64,000 bases of DNA from an uncultured Bacteroidia bacterium (GTDB lineage: Bacteria; Bacteroidota; Bacteroidia; Bacteroidales; UBA932), in contig CACZZF010000012.1 in assembly GCA_902785575.1 (NCBI GenBank), positions 62,001-126,000 of the forward strand, written 5' to 3'. Numbering within the stretch: position 1 is the stretch's first letter; each line of letters opens with the position of its first letter. The notes under the pieces were generated by a model that searched no databases, was not told where the DNA came from, and worked only from the letters and a program-made list of their open reading frames with translations. The translations under genes and the position numbers were made by a program. Shown here piece after piece: positions 32,422-42,253 of the stretch.

Positions 32422-32934
32422 TCAGGCCTCCGGAATCTCATTCGCCGCCGGAGCGGAGAAAGGAGACGGAGTTGAGCCAACTTTATAGGTGTCATCCTCG
32501 ATTTCCTGCTCGGGGATGTCATACATGGCGGGACGCTCACCAGTGGTCAACTGGGTGAATTCATCCTCATCAATCATCTTGCAGTTACCGTTGAAAACAG
32601 CATCAAGGTCAACTTGGAGCCTTCTGATGTGAAGGTCACCGCTTACAACACAAGTATCTTTAAGGCTCAGGGTGTCCTTAACATAGAAATTGCCGTCTAT
32701 CTTGCCCCAAAAATCGCAACTCGTGCAAATGATGTCGCCTTTGACGACAGCCTTCTCACCGACCACAACCTTGGCCTGGGAGACGATTTTCCCTTCGAAG
32801 TTACCATCGATCCTGATGTCATTCGGAGATGTGATCTCACCTTTGATGCTAGATCCGGCCGAGATCCTGCTGATGTCGTTGACTCCCACTGAGTCTCCGG
32901 ACCTGTCATAATTCGCTGCCATATTCTTTTTCAT
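32422..32934 (-). CDS. Bactofilin family protein
   Basis: This 170-aa protein has a bactofilin (DUF583) beta-helix, which self-assembles into filaments that organise cell shape or envelope enzymes. The core (about residues 25-115) repeats short hydrophobic strands with turns, e.g. SSIKGEITSPNDIRIDGNFEGKI, VVVGEKAVVKGDIICTSCDFWG and CVVSGDLHIRRLQVDLDAVFNG. The N- and C-terminal tails are polar and likely disordered. A PDIPEQE-like acidic tail ends the protein. It follows secA by 24 nt and shares its terminator, which suggests co-transcription; no peptidase partner of the LytM type is beside it. Confidence 0.9.
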   Translation of the reverse strand: MKKNMAANYDRSGDSVGVNDISRISAGSSIKGEITSPNDIRIDGNFEGKIVSQAKVVVGEKAVVKGDIICTSCDFWGKIDGNFYVKDTLSLKDTCVVSGDLHIRRLQVDLDAVFNGNCKMIDEDEFTQLTTGERPAMYDIPEQEIEDDTYKVGSTPSPFSAPAANEIPEA

Positions 32935-32958
32935 TTAATCGTTAATATTCAAATACTT

Positions 32959-35900
32959 CTATACAAGACCGACTCCATGGCAGTTCTTGTATTTCTTACC
33001 GGAGCCGCAAGGACAAGGATCATTGCGCCCGACCTTCTTCTCGACATGAACCGGTGTGTTGGCCTTCTGCTCACCGTTCGTCACGAGATCGTTGCGACGG
33101 GTCTGCATCTGGCTCATGTCCGTCCGGCGCCTCGGTGCCTGGGCAGGGCGAGCCTCATTCTCATCCCTCAACGGGACGAAAGCCCTGAGAAGGAATGAGA
33201 GGACATCCTTGTTGAGATCCTCAAGCATAGAGGCGAAGAGGTTGTAGCTCTCGAGTTTGTAGACCACAAGAGGATCCTTCTGCTCGTAGGCGGCGTTCTG
33301 GACGCTTGTACGAAGATCGTCCATCTCACGGAGATGCTGCTTCCAATGCTCATCGATCTGGTAAAGGATGATGGTGCGGCTGAGCGCCTTCGCTATCTCT
33401 TTGCCCTGGGTGTTATATGCTTTCTCAAGATTGACGCTGAGAGTCAACATCTTCCGGCCGTCAGAAATCGGGATAGCGATGTTCTGGTACATACTCCCCT
33501 GCTTCTCGTAAATCTGCTTGATGAAAGGATAAACCTTCTCGGCAAGGGTGTTCATCCTACGGTCATAGACCTCCTGCATGTGCTTGCAAAGGGCGTCAGA
33601 CAGATCGTTGGGCTTGGCGCTGGAATAGAAGGCCTCATCGAATCCAAGGTCTATGGACAACTGGCCCATCACATATTCCTCAAAATTCTGGTAGGACATT
33701 CCTTCCGCCCTGTCGGCGATAAGGTTCGAGGAGTCGATCATCATGTTCTGGACATCAATCTCAATCCTTTCTCCGGAAAGAGCGTTGCGGCGGCGGGCAT
33801 AGACAGCCTCACGCTGATAGTTCATGACATCATCGTACTCAAGGAGTCTCTTACGGACACCGAAGTTGTTCTCCTCCACCTTCTTCTGAGCGTTCTCGAT
33901 GGACTTGGAGAGCATTCCGTTGACGAGAGCCTCGTCATCAGCCATACCCAATTTATCGACCACGCCCGCGATCCTCTCGGAACCGAACAGACGCATAAGC
34001 TTATCTTCAAGGGAGATGTAGAACTCGGAGGAACCCGGGTCACCCTGACGGCCGGAACGCCCCCTCAACTGACGGTCGACACGACGGCTGTCATGCCTCT
34101 CCGTACCGATGATCGCAAGTCCGCCGGCTTCCTTGACCTCAGGGGAAAGCTTGATATCGGTTCCACGGCCAGCCATATTGGTGGCAATGGTCACATTGCC
34201 CTTCTGTCCGGCCTGGGCGACAATCTCAGCCTCCCTGGCATGCTCCTTGGCATTGAGGACATTATGCTTGATGCCTCTCATACGGAGCATGCGGCTCAGA
34301 AGCTCAGAAGTCTCCACATCGGTAGTGCCAACCAGAACCGGCCTTCCTTGATCGGTGAGCTCCTTGACTTTGTTGATAACCGCTTGATATTTAGCCTTCT
34401 TGGTCTTGTAGATAAGGTCGTCCTTATCATCCCTGATAACAGGTCTGTTGGTAGGAATCACGACCACATCAAGCTTATAGATGGACCAGAACTCGCCCGC
34501 CTCTGTCTCAGCGGTACCGGTCATACCGGCGAGTTTATGATACATCCTGAAATAATTCTGGAGAGTGATGGTAGCGAAGGTCTGGGTCGCCGCCTCGACT
34601 TTGACGTTCTCCTTCGCCTCGACAGCCTGATGCAAACCGTCGCTCCAACGGCGCCCCTCCATAATACGGCCGGTCTGCTCGTCGACGATCTTGACCTTGT
34701 TGTCGATCACGACATAGTCAACATCCTTCTGGAACATGGCGTATGCCTTCAAGAGCTGGATCATGGCGTGGACCCTCTCGCTCTTTAGGGAATATTCCTC
34801 CATCAGTTTGTCCTGACGCTCCTGCTTCTCCTCCGGGGAGAGAGTCTCGTCCTTCTTGATGTCGGCGATCTTGCTTCCCATATCGGGCAGGACGAAGAAA
34901 TCAGGATCGGACACAGAGTTGGCAAGGGCGTCGTGACCCTTGTCAGTCATGTCGACAGAGTGCTGCTGCTCGCTGATGACGAAGTAAAGCTCGTCAGTGA
35001 CTATGTGCATCTGGCTCTCATTGTCCTGCATGTAGAAGTTCTCAGCCTTCTGCATAAGGGCCTTCATACCCTGCTCGCTGAGGAACTTAATGAGAGGCTG
35101 ATATTTAGGCAATCCTTTATAAGCCCTGTAGAGCAACATACCTCCCTCATCCATCTTACCGGCAGAGATAGCCTTCTTGGCCTCATTGAGCACCTGGTTG
35201 ACAAGGGTGCGCTGCTTCTGGTATAGACTCTCGACATAAGGGCGGTACTCGATGTACTGCTCGTCATCTTCCGCCTTGGCGACAGGACCCGAGATGATCA
35301 ACGGGGTACGGGCGTCATCGATAAGGACGGAGTCAACCTCATCGACGATTGCGTAGTGATGTTTGCGCTGCACGAGGTCATTCATATTGACCGCCATATT
35401 GTCACGCAAGTAGTCGAAACCGAACTCGTTGTTGGTACCGAAAGTGATATCGCAGTTATATGCCCTCTTACGGGCGTCGCTGTTGGGCTCGTGCTTGTCA
35501 ATGCAATCGACCGAGAGGCCATGGAACATATAGAGAGGTCCCATCCACTCGGAGTCACGTTTGGAGAGGTAGTCGTTGACGGTAACAACGTGGACACCTT
35601 TTCCAGCGAGGGCGTTAAGGAATACAGGCAGAGTCGCCACAAGGGTCTTACCCTCACCGGTCGCCATCTCAGCGATGCTTCCCATCTGCTCTTTATTGGA
35701 TTTCACTCCACCATTCAGGACGATACCACCGATCAACTGGACATCGTAATGAACCATGTCCCAGGTAACCTCATTCCCCCCGGCGATCCAATGGTTCTGG
35801 TAGATGGCCTTGTCTCCATCAATGGTCACGAAATCGTGGTTGATACTGAGATCCCTGTCGAACTGGGTCGCGTCGACGACGATTGTCTCATTCTCCTTGA

Positions 35901-36264
35901 ACCGCCTGGCGGTGGACTTCATGATAGAGAATGCCTCAGGAAGAATCTCCTCCAGGGTCTTCTCAATCTGCTCATCCTCCTCTTTCACAAGTTTGTCTGA
36001 CTCGGTGGCGAGATTCTCCTTCTCGGAAACGGGAATATCTTCCTCCAGTTTCGCCTTTATCTCGGCGATCCTCGCCTCGAAAGGCGCCTCGCATTCGCGA
36101 AGCTTATCCTTCAGGGCCTGGGATCTTGCCCTCAACTCGTCATCTGAAAGAGCGTCTATCGCGGGATAAGCCGCCAGGACCTTGTCCAGGACCGGCTTGA
36201 TGAGCTTCATGTCACGGTCGGCTTTCGAGCCGAATATCTTTCTTAATAAGCCTGATACAGCCAT
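32959..36264 (-). CDS. secA: Preprotein translocase ATPase SecA
   Basis: SecA (1101 aa) is the ATPase that drives proteins through SecYEG. Walker A appears in [20 protein letters not shown] (about residue 205). [20 protein letters not shown] is the Walker B/DEAD region, and [13 protein letters not shown] with [25 protein letters not shown] (about 690-730) forms the second nucleotide fold. The C-terminal SEC-C zinc tail [14 protein letters not shown] (near 1085-1098) is intact. The greater length compared with E. coli (901 aa) is normal for Bacteroidota and comes mostly from insertions in the N-terminal third. The start at 36264 lies just behind a -7 box and a 13-bp dyad. Confidence 0.97.
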   Translation of the reverse strand: MAVSGLLRKIFGSKADRDMKLIKPVLDKVLAAYPAIDALSDDELRARSQALKDKLRECEAPFEARIAEIKAKLEEDIPVSEKENLATESDKLVKEEDEQIEKTLEEILPEAFSIMKSTARRFKENETIVVDATQFDRDLSINHDFVTIDGDKAIYQNHWIAGGNEVTWDMVHYDVQLIGGIVLNGGVKSNKEQMGSIAEMATGEGKTLVATLPVFLNALAGKGVHVVTVNDYLSKRDSEWMGPLYMFHGLSVDCIDKHEPNSDARKRAYNCDITFGTNNEFGFDYLRDNMAVNMNDLVQRKHHYAIVDEVDSVLIDDARTPLIISGPVAKAEDDEQYIEYRPYVESLYQKQRTLVNQVLNEAKKAISAGKMDEGGMLLYRAYKGLPKYQPLIKFLSEQGMKALMQKAENFYMQDNESQMHIVTDELYFVISEQQHSVDMTDKGHDALANSVSDPDFFVLPDMGSKIADIKKDETLSPEEKQERQDKLMEEYSLKSERVHAMIQLLKAYAMFQKDVDYVVIDNKVKIVDEQTGRIMEGRRWSDGLHQAVEAKENVKVEAATQTFATITLQNYFRMYHKLAGMTGTAETEAGEFWSIYKLDVVVIPTNRPVIRDDKDDLIYKTKKAKYQAVINKVKELTDQGRPVLVGTTDVETSELLSRMLRMRGIKHNVLNAKEHAREAEIVAQAGQKGNVTIATNMAGRGTDIKLSPEVKEAGGLAIIGTERHDSRRVDRQLRGRSGRQGDPGSSEFYISLEDKLMRLFGSERIAGVVDKLGMADDEALVNGMLSKSIENAQKKVEENNFGVRKRLLEYDDVMNYQREAVYARRRNALSGERIEIDVQNMMIDSSNLIADRAEGMSYQNFEEYVMGQLSIDLGFDEAFYSSAKPNDLSDALCKHMQEVYDRRMNTLAEKVYPFIKQIYEKQGSMYQNIAIPISDGRKMLTLSVNLEKAYNTQGKEIAKALSRTIILYQIDEHWKQHLREMDDLRTSVQNAAYEQKDPLVVYKLESYNLFASMLEDLNKDVLSFLLRAFVPLRDENEARPAQAPRRRTDMSQMQTRRNDLVTNGEQKANTPVHVEKKVGRNDPCPCGSGKKYKNCHGVGLV

Positions 36265-36275
36265 AAAAAAACTTT

Positions 36276-36318
36276 GTCTCTGATTAACCTACAAATATAG
36301 CGATAATCAGAGACAATA
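36276..36318 (-). promoter_or_regulatory. secA promoter inside a perfect 13-bp inverted repeat
   Basis: The -7 box TATATTTG (36301-36294, minus strand) lies between the arms of a perfect inverted repeat: TTGTCTCTGATTA at 36276-36288 and TAATCAGAGACAA at 36306-36318, with a 17-nt spacer. A -33 box is weak (ATTG near 36322). The predicted start near 36287 falls in the promoter-proximal arm, so the dyad is more likely a DNA operator than an RNA hairpin. Confidence 0.65.
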
Positions 36319-36328
36319 ACAATACCAG

Positions 36329-36384
36329 ATTCTTCACTGGCGTTCAGAATGACATTTTGTCATCCTGAGCGAAGCGAAGGATCT
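36329..36384. repeat. Palindromic repeat copy (56 bp)
   Basis: This is a diverged left half (AGATTCTTCACTGGCG up to AGAATGACA) and an intact right half (TGTCATCCTGAGCGAAGC, ending GAAGGATCT). On the minus strand its end supplies the TAG of the outer-membrane protein gene at 36385-36383. Confidence 0.82.
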
Positions 36385-37027
36385 AGAACATGAATCCCAC
36401 GCCTAATTTCAGCTGGCTGCGATGTATCTTCAGAACCCCGCTCGTGAGGTTACCGCCATTGCGGTTGACCACACCATAATCATACCTGATGGAGAAACGC
36501 ACGGCATCCATCACGTCGAGGCCAAGTCCTCCACCGAGAAGGACGTCGAAACGGGAATACTTGGTATAGCCGCTAAGCTGGCCGCTGTAGATGTCGTACT
36601 CCATGCTGGTACTCTTCTCCTTGATCCTAGAGGTAAGGCCAAGATCGAGGGTCGGTCCAGCGAACACCAGAACGCGCATATCCTCGCTCAAAGGGAACTT
36701 GATATTGAGATCGAGAGGAACCGCCACATAAGTCTCGGTGAAACCGACCTTGGTGTAATCATAGATACTGACCTCACCGCCGGTAAAATAGCCGAACTGG
36801 ATCCCGGGAGCGAATCCTACAGTACCTTCTATCAGAGGAATATCATAGGACAAGCCAAGGGTTCCGCCATAAAGGTCAGCGGAGACATGTCCAAGAGTGT
36901 AATCGAACCGGGTGTCGCTGAGTCCGAAACCGACTTCAGCCACAAGATTCTGGGCGAAAGCGTTTGTCCCGGTGAGCGCCAATGACGCCGCAAGGATGGT
37001 TGTGATGAACTTTCTCATATCATTCAA
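36383..37027 (-). CDS. Small outer-membrane beta-barrel protein
   Basis: This 214-aa exported protein has a signal peptide (MRKFITTILAASLALTGTNAFAQ; the likely true start is MRKF, residue 4, at 37018). It then shows alternating polar/hydrophobic strands typical of an 8-stranded barrel (e.g. LVAEVGFGLSDTRFDYTLG, GTVGFAPGIQFGYFTGG) and ends in an aromatic residue (LKLGVGFMF), the usual outer-membrane insertion signal. It resembles the OMP_b-brl/PorT-like families of Bacteroidota, but the specific role is unknown. It follows the end of polysaccharide cluster 1 by 35 nt and may be the last gene of that run. Confidence 0.82.
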   Translation of the reverse strand: MNDMRKFITTILAASLALTGTNAFAQNLVAEVGFGLSDTRFDYTLGHVSADLYGGTLGLSYDIPLIEGTVGFAPGIQFGYFTGGEVSIYDYTKVGFTETYVAVPLDLNIKFPLSEDMRVLVFAGPTLDLGLTSRIKEKSTSMEYDIYSGQLSGYTKYSRFDVLLGGGLGLDVMDAVRFSIRYDYGVVNRNGGNLTSGVLKIHRSQLKLGVGFMF

Positions 37028-37062
37028 ATTGATTTATAATAACATATATTCAAAAATAATGC

Positions 37063-37977
37063 TCATTTGTCATCCGTGGGCAACTTCACCTGGTCGCCCA
37101 TCTCACGGAGAAACTCCCTGGAGAAATACTTCATGAACCCGCCAGCAGAAGTCAGAGTCAGTTCCCCGAAATAAACCTTTCCATCAACATCATAGAGGTC
37201 AACCCGCATCTGGGGAAAGCCTTTTGATAGTTCTGAAGCTATCTCCAGCATTCTCCTGAAACTTGCCGGCTTGGGAATAGCGCCTCCCCCGTCCTTGTAA
37301 TGATCAGTTGCCACAAGCGCATCGGGACGAGGTTCCCAATTCAAGTCAAACACATTGAGATCCAACGAGTTCTCTGTCCTGTCACTGCAAGTCAGGATCG
37401 AATAAGGCTTGCCGTCGAAACACCAGAACTTATAGTCAACCATAGACCGTGAGCCTGCAGGCTGAGTCGACGAGTCCAACAGTTCCTCAGCAATGACAAG
37501 GGGTGTTATCTTTGTGTAATGCAGTTCCGAGGTCTCGAATCCGCATCTTACTTTCATCAACTTAGAGAAATGAGCTATCGTCGCGGGAATGTCCAGCTTA
37601 CTCTTGTCAGAGCATATCACAGCATCCCCGCTGCCGTTATTCAACTTCAGCACAAAGGAATCCGGAAGGCTGTCCCAATCAATATCCTCCGCCTTCTCCC
37701 AGGTCCCGAGCGACTTGACAAGAGTGTCACCGAATCCTTTTTCCTCCACATATTTCCGGACCGCGAACTTGTCGGCAAGAATAGGCCACATCGAGGTGTC
37801 GCCGTTGAACTTGAGCCAATTGATCTTCTCATTCAGATCTTTAGGATGTTTGAGATCCGGCCAGCGGTGAAGCATCTGGTAATATTTCAGCCTCGCGACT
37901 ACCTCCGGCCCCAGCAAATGAGTCTTCGCCAGGGTCCGCAGCACAAAGTTGAACAAATCGCTAAACCACTTTCTCAT
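37063..37977 (-). CDS. TupA-like ATP-grasp protein
   Basis: This protein of about 304 aa (start ATG 37977, MRKWFSDLFNF) is of the TupA-like ATP-grasp family found in surface polysaccharide loci. The longer frame starting 25 codons earlier overlaps the upstream gene and is not needed. Blocks include HPKDLNEKINWLKFNGDTSMW (about residues 35-55), LADKFAVRKYVEEKGFGDTLV, SFVLKLNNGSGDAVIC and the C-terminal VDLYDVDGKVYFGELTLTSAGG, with Glu and Asn as likely magnesium ligands. ATP-grasp enzymes make amide or peptide-like bonds, and TupA is linked to teichuronopeptide synthesis; here the acceptor is unknown. A second homologue lies at 41343-42245. It starts 1 nt after the preceding gene. Confidence 0.85.
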   Translation of the reverse strand: MRKWFSDLFNFVLRTLAKTHLLGPEVVARLKYYQMLHRWPDLKHPKDLNEKINWLKFNGDTSMWPILADKFAVRKYVEEKGFGDTLVKSLGTWEKAEDIDWDSLPDSFVLKLNNGSGDAVICSDKSKLDIPATIAHFSKLMKVRCGFETSELHYTKITPLVIAEELLDSSTQPAGSRSMVDYKFWCFDGKPYSILTCSDRTENSLDLNVFDLNWEPRPDALVATDHYKDGGGAIPKPASFRRMLEIASELSKGFPQMRVDLYDVDGKVYFGELTLTSAGGFMKYFSREFLREMGDQVKLPTDDK

Positions 37978-37978
37978 A

Positions 37979-38839
37979 TTAAATGAAAGCTCCTTTTGAC
38001 ATAGACTTCTTTCGGTATTCTTTCGCCTTCCGGTACTCGCCGAAAGCCTCACACATGTACTTAAGAGGGAGGAAAGACTTGAATTTCAAACAACTGTACA
38101 GTGAGTATAGGAAAATATACAACGCCTGACAGAAAGGCTTCCTTCCAGGATCGGAGAACCTGTGGAGGGCATATGCGAAGACACTGCGGTAGATATACCG
38201 CTCCTTCGGCTGCTTTCTCTCGCCAATATCATGTACGACAAGCGCGTCCGGAACGACTCCGATGCCGTAACCATGGTAAAGGACACGGGAACAATAGTTG
38301 TCGTCCTCCCCATTAAAATGGAACAGCGGTGAGAAAAGCCCGACTTCCTCAAGTCCCTTCCTGGAAATGAACCAATGCGCGGCCATGACGAAAGGAACCG
38401 ACCAAAGGCGATCATCAACAACTCTCCGGCTCGGAACAACCCTGGACTTGAAAAGACGGTTCATTTCCTCAAGGCCATCATTCATCTGCATTGGGCTCAG
38501 AAGCACATATTCAGGATGGGACTCATTGACAGCCAACAACTTCCCTATTGTGTCCGGCATAATCCACGCATCCTGGTTCAACAAGTAGGCATAGTCGTAA
38601 CCATTCTCCAGAGCATAGCGCATTCCCATGTTATTGGCCGCTCCGAAACCGAGGTTATCAGTGTTTATGACCAGCCTCACCTCCGGGTAATGCTCTCTTA
38701 TCCACTCAGTGGTGCCGTCAGTTGAACCGTTGTCGGCCACATAGACATCCACAGGCACCTCTGAAGCCTTAAGGCTGCCTTGGCACCTTTCCACCCACCT
38801 CATACCGTTGTAGGTCACTATTATGACTAATACTCTCAT
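37979..38839 (-). CDS. Glycosyltransferase family 2
   Basis: This 286-aa GT2 enzyme has the GT-A start MRVLVIIVTYNGMRWVERC, nucleotide-binding VYVADNGSTDGTTEWI (about residues 32-47), NLGFGAANNMGMRYAL and a QDAW motif in YLLNQDAWIMPDTIG (about 85-99) in place of DxD. FNGEDDNYCSRVLYHGY (about 185) is the catalytic region. It is 4 bp into the end of the next upstream GT2 gene, giving ATGA coupling. The donor and acceptor sugars are not predictable. It is part of cluster 1. Confidence 0.9.
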   Translation of the reverse strand: MRVLVIIVTYNGMRWVERCQGSLKASEVPVDVYVADNGSTDGTTEWIREHYPEVRLVINTDNLGFGAANNMGMRYALENGYDYAYLLNQDAWIMPDTIGKLLAVNESHPEYVLLSPMQMNDGLEEMNRLFKSRVVPSRRVVDDRLWSVPFVMAAHWFISRKGLEEVGLFSPLFHFNGEDDNYCSRVLYHGYGIGVVPDALVVHDIGERKQPKERYIYRSVFAYALHRFSDPGRKPFCQALYIFLYSLYSCLKFKSFLPLKYMCEAFGEYRKAKEYRKKSMSKGAFI

Positions 38840-39786
38840 CGGTTACGCAGTTGGTTGTAATACTTGATGAAGATCTCTTTCGGAGATTTCCTGGTGAATA
38901 TGCTGTGGCGGACATTCCTGGCCGTCGCTGACATAATGCCATCATGACTGGAAGGGTCGCCGCAATCCTTGAACAAATACTTCAAACTCCGGGCCGCCTC
39001 AACGCACCAGCAATAAGCCCCTAAAAGCAAATATGCCAATGCGTTACCTCGTGTGAAGAATATCAACGCTCCCCTGACCCGGGCAGGCTTGATGGCAGCC
39101 TCCATCATGGAAGCCGTGGAGTTGGCAATATGGTATAGGGTCAAATCCGCGTCGGTGTAAACTCCGTACCCGTTCTCGTTCATCTTGGTGCCGAGGGCCA
39201 CATCCTCCGGAGTAAAGAAATATGTCTCATCAAACCACCCCATCCGCTTGAAAATATCCGTCCTGGCGAGGAAGGCGGCACCATTGAGATTATATGTCTT
39301 GAACAAGCCCTCCCGCATCGTCCATTTTGACGGTTTCGTCTCGTTGTTGAAGTGGAGATAACGAAGGATATATCCCCAGCCCGTGAACTTCCGCCGCCCG
39401 CAGGTCTGCACCCTCCCGTCGGGGAAGACAATCTTCGGAGACACTACCGCAGCATCGGATGGAAGTTTCTCAAAATCAGCGACAAGCCGGTCAATAACCG
39501 GAGAATCGATGTAGGTGTCATCATTGACTATAAACGTGTATTCACCAGAGACTTGACGCAGTGCTAAATTGTTATTCTCCGAAAAACCGCGAAGAGAATC
39601 GCTCCGGACGATGGTAACCCAAGGATATTCCTCTTTCAGCGACTGAAGATTACCATCCGAGAACATATAGGCCACCACGAAAGTCTCATAAGAGACACCC
39701 GTGTGTTCCCGTATGCTGTCCAGACACGGACGAAGCACATCCATCTTGTCCATACAGACTATCACTATGCTGACCTTCGGTTCCAT
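38836..39786 (-). CDS. Glycosyltransferase family 2
   Basis: This 316-aa GT2 protein begins PKVSIVIVCMDKMDVLRPCL. It has a long acceptor loop, FSENNNLALRQVSGEYTFI followed by the metal-binding VNDDTYIDSP (about residues 85-95), and LNGAAFLARTDIFKRMGWFDE with FFTPEDVALGTKM (about 165-200). A hydrophobic patch near residue 250 (NALAYLLLGAYCW) may anchor it to the membrane. It overlaps the previous gene by 22 bp. Linkage specificity is unknown. Confidence 0.88.
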   Translation of the reverse strand: MEPKVSIVIVCMDKMDVLRPCLDSIREHTGVSYETFVVAYMFSDGNLQSLKEEYPWVTIVRSDSLRGFSENNNLALRQVSGEYTFIVNDDTYIDSPVIDRLVADFEKLPSDAAVVSPKIVFPDGRVQTCGRRKFTGWGYILRYLHFNNETKPSKWTMREGLFKTYNLNGAAFLARTDIFKRMGWFDETYFFTPEDVALGTKMNENGYGVYTDADLTLYHIANSTASMMEAAIKPARVRGALIFFTRGNALAYLLLGAYCWCVEAARSLKYLFKDCGDPSSHDGIMSATARNVRHSIFTRKSPKEIFIKYYNQLRNR

Positions 39787-40580
39787 CCTAGTATCAAACC
39801 TTTTATTATCGCAACTGATTTACTCCACTTTTGCCGCTCGAACAAAAGGATCAATGGAATCCTTTTTAAGAGATAATGTCTGAGGATCACTCCCTTCTTC
39901 CTGTGGCGCGCGGGATACTTTTTCGCAAGGACGATCTCGCTGAAACAAATCTCCCTCAACCGGGATGGTGAATAATCATATACTTCGGGATGGAATCCCA
40001 GGAAACACACTTTTCTCTTTCTACCGAAACGCTGAATCAAAGCTGTTCCGCCGACAATCCATGAAGGGATACCCGCTTCCGCAGCCTTATAGCAAAAATC
40101 GAGATCTATACCGTCAACAAAGAACAATTCCTCATAACCACCGATCCTTTCGTATATTTCCCTACGGACAAGCATCCCCGATGTGATAAGGGTACCGGCT
40201 GGAGTGAAGTCCGGTTTCAAAGCCGGGGTGTAAACCGCCGGACCATATAGTCCGAAAGGAGCTTCCGATGTAGCGACCCTCTCCAAGAACAAGCCGAGAT
40301 TATCCCATATCGAATCCTGATCCATTGTGAGAAGGGCGTCATACTCCTCTTCAAAAAAAATCTCCCTCGTCAAGTTGAGCGCCCTGGATATTCCCACATT
40401 CTCTCCAACACCATAATACGTCAGGTTATCCATGGCTGGAAGCCTGAAGCGAATGTTGTCAGGAGCTGGGGTATTCTCCCATATGAGAACATCGTCCACA
40501 TGCCCTGCCAAGGCCTCGACATTCCTCTTAAGCAACTCGAGGTCAGGATAATAAGTCACTATGACCGCCAATACCTTCAT
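39765..40580 (-). CDS. Glycosyltransferase family 2, rhamnosyltransferase-like
   Basis: This protein of about 271 aa has start ATG 40580 (MKVLAVIVTYYPDLELLKRN). The longer frame begins within the DUF616 gene and is rejected. Features resemble WbbL/RfbF-type rhamnosyltransferases: the YYPD opening, LIWENTPAPDN, GENVGISRALN and ALLTMDQDSIWDN (about residues 80-92) with a DQDS metal-binding motif. GGYEELFFVDGIDLDFCYKA (about 150-170) is the catalytic region. It starts 1 nt after the stop of the DUF616 gene. Rhamnose as donor is suggested by the family only; no rml genes are here. Confidence 0.88.
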   Translation of the reverse strand: MKVLAVIVTYYPDLELLKRNVEALAGHVDDVLIWENTPAPDNIRFRLPAMDNLTYYGVGENVGISRALNLTREIFFEEEYDALLTMDQDSIWDNLGLFLERVATSEAPFGLYGPAVYTPALKPDFTPAGTLITSGMLVRREIYERIGGYEELFFVDGIDLDFCYKAAEAGIPSWIVGGTALIQRFGRKRKVCFLGFHPEVYDYSPSRLREICFSEIVLAKKYPARHRKKGVILRHYLLKRIPLILLFERQKWSKSVAIIKGLILGWNRRSA

Positions 40581-40581
40581 C

Positions 40582-41346
40582 TTAGACCAGAAGCAGTTTT
40601 GTAAGCCAACGGACAAGGGTCCATTTTATTTTCAACAATAACTTGCGGAGACCTTTGACGTGGTTTTCCCCAGAGAGCGCGTCATGCTTACGGAAAGCCA
40701 GGAAAGGGACATTCCTCGCATTCAGGGACTCACCGAACAAAAGAGGGACCTTCATCCCACGTTTCCAATAAAGATACATCAAACTGAACTGGTCGCGGGG
40801 AGTGTACTCATTGTAAACCTTCCACCACTCTTCTGAGACACTGACTATTGAAGGATCGTTATGGACACGGAAGATAATGTTGTTCTCAAACATGCCAAAG
40901 TGCTCCGGGAAACCTTCTTTCCTCAAATACCTATACTGGCGGTAGACTTTGAAGAACGGAACTCTGGCCATGATTGAGATCGCTCTCATATCATCATAAA
41001 CGCAATCAAAGAATGGATGAGGAACCTGGGATATCAAGTGCCCATCACTGATTGCTTTTTCAACCGCGGAATAGAACTCTGGCCCTGTTATCTGGACATT
41101 CGCATCCATCCAGATGCTGATCTCGTATTCCGGAAGAGCCTTATGCGGCATCAATTTGACAAATCTTGAAAGTCTTGTCTTGTCTTTACTTGAATATGGG
41201 ATTGGACGAATCTCCCAGACTCCGACCTTTATCTGCTGATAATCATTCGAGAAACAGATATAGTCAAAATCGGGATCGACCGCCAATGGTTGGCGGAGCT
41301 CATCGTATCCATCTACAATACAAGTATATATAACCTTTCTATTCAT
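40582..41346 (-). CDS. DUF616 family glycosyltransferase-like protein
   Basis: This 254-aa protein resembles the DUF616 family, which is related to eukaryotic TOD1 and has a GT-A-like fold. It starts VIYTCIVDGYDELRQP and continues DPDFDYICFSND (about residues 23-34), SRFVKLMPHKALPEYEISIWMDANVQI with the DAN motif near residue 82, and a final basic region (KLLLKIKWTLVRWL) that may touch the membrane. The usual DxD is represented by WMDAN. The family is common in polysaccharide loci but its reaction is not established. It overlaps the upstream TupA-like gene by 4 bp. Confidence 0.82.
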   Translation of the reverse strand: MNRKVIYTCIVDGYDELRQPLAVDPDFDYICFSNDYQQIKVGVWEIRPIPYSSKDKTRLSRFVKLMPHKALPEYEISIWMDANVQITGPEFYSAVEKAISDGHLISQVPHPFFDCVYDDMRAISIMARVPFFKVYRQYRYLRKEGFPEHFGMFENNIIFRVHNDPSIVSVSEEWWKVYNEYTPRDQFSLMYLYWKRGMKVPLLFGESLNARNVPFLAFRKHDALSGENHVKGLRKLLLKIKWTLVRWLTKLLLV

Positions 41347-42245
41347 CTCTTCTTATGAGGAAGGACACACTGGGCACCAAGTTCTTTCAGATATTCATCA
41401 GTATAAAAATCCATCTTACCGAAGAAACTGGCGAAGGTCAGCTCGCTAAAATAGAGTTTTCCGCCGGAAATATAAAAATCTGCCCTGACTTCCGGGAAAC
41501 CTTCCGAAAGCCTATGGGCGGCATCCAGCATCTCATCAAGGCATTCCGGCTTGGGAACCTTGCCTTCACCATCCTTATAATGCCCGGTGAATACTGATGC
41601 TTCCGGATGGACATTCCAATCAAGATCATAAAGATTCACGTAAGTCTCCGACGAGGTTCTTCCATAACACGCCCAGATTGAATATGGCTTGCCATCAAAA
41701 CACCAGATCTTGTAGTCAACAGGTAAAGACGTCAAGGAATTGTCATCCGGAGGGACAAAACTTTCGGCTATAACCAAAGGTTTGATGTCGTTGTAATATA
41801 GCTCACCGTTGTAATACCCGTATTTCCTCTTGAGACATTTCTTCAGATCCGCCCGTAAGGCAGCATCATTAAAACCTTTGGATTTGTCCACTATGTGTGT
41901 TGAACCGCTATCGTGATTGCATTTTATGACGAACTTATCTGGAAGTGACTCAAAATCAATATCTTCAACCCTTTCCCAAACACCCAGCAACGGAACAAGA
42001 ATGTCACCGAGACCTTTGGATTTCACATAATCTCTGACCTTGTATTTGTCGGAACATAGTGTCCACATCGAAGTATCCGAGCAACACATAAGCCACTGGA
42101 TCTTCTCATTGATATCCCGAGGATTATTCCAATCGACCTTGTAGCCTTTCCACTTCAACCATCCCCTATCCACGAAATACCTGGGGAAGTGGTCCTGTAG
42201 AAAATGCCTGACCGTCCAATATATTTTCCTGAGAAGAGCCATCAT
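41343..42245 (-). CDS. TupA-like ATP-grasp protein
   Basis: This 300-aa protein is homologous to the product at 37063-37977. It shows WNNPRDINEKIQWLMCCSDTSMW (about residues 40-62), CSDKYKVRDYVKSKGLGDILVPLLG, KFVIKCNHDSGSTHIV and ADFYISGGKLYFSELTFASF. The acidic residues of the ATP-grasp metal site are kept. Two copies in one cluster suggest two successive ligation steps or two acceptors. It sits 8 nt after the CapA-like gene. The substrate is unknown; for TupA itself a link to peptide-substituted polysaccharide is known. Confidence 0.85.
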   Translation of the reverse strand: MMALLRKIYWTVRHFLQDHFPRYFVDRGWLKWKGYKVDWNNPRDINEKIQWLMCCSDTSMWTLCSDKYKVRDYVKSKGLGDILVPLLGVWERVEDIDFESLPDKFVIKCNHDSGSTHIVDKSKGFNDAALRADLKKCLKRKYGYYNGELYYNDIKPLVIAESFVPPDDNSLTSLPVDYKIWCFDGKPYSIWACYGRTSSETYVNLYDLDWNVHPEASVFTGHYKDGEGKVPKPECLDEMLDAAHRLSEGFPEVRADFYISGGKLYFSELTFASFFGKMDFYTDEYLKELGAQCVLPHKKR

Positions 42246-42253
42246 TAACCAAG

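Noticed and set aside
33334-34788. 484-aa plus-strand frame opposite secA
   Set aside because: It is long, but lies fully within secA, whose motifs are unmistakable; the plus-strand product is low-complexity and has no family features.
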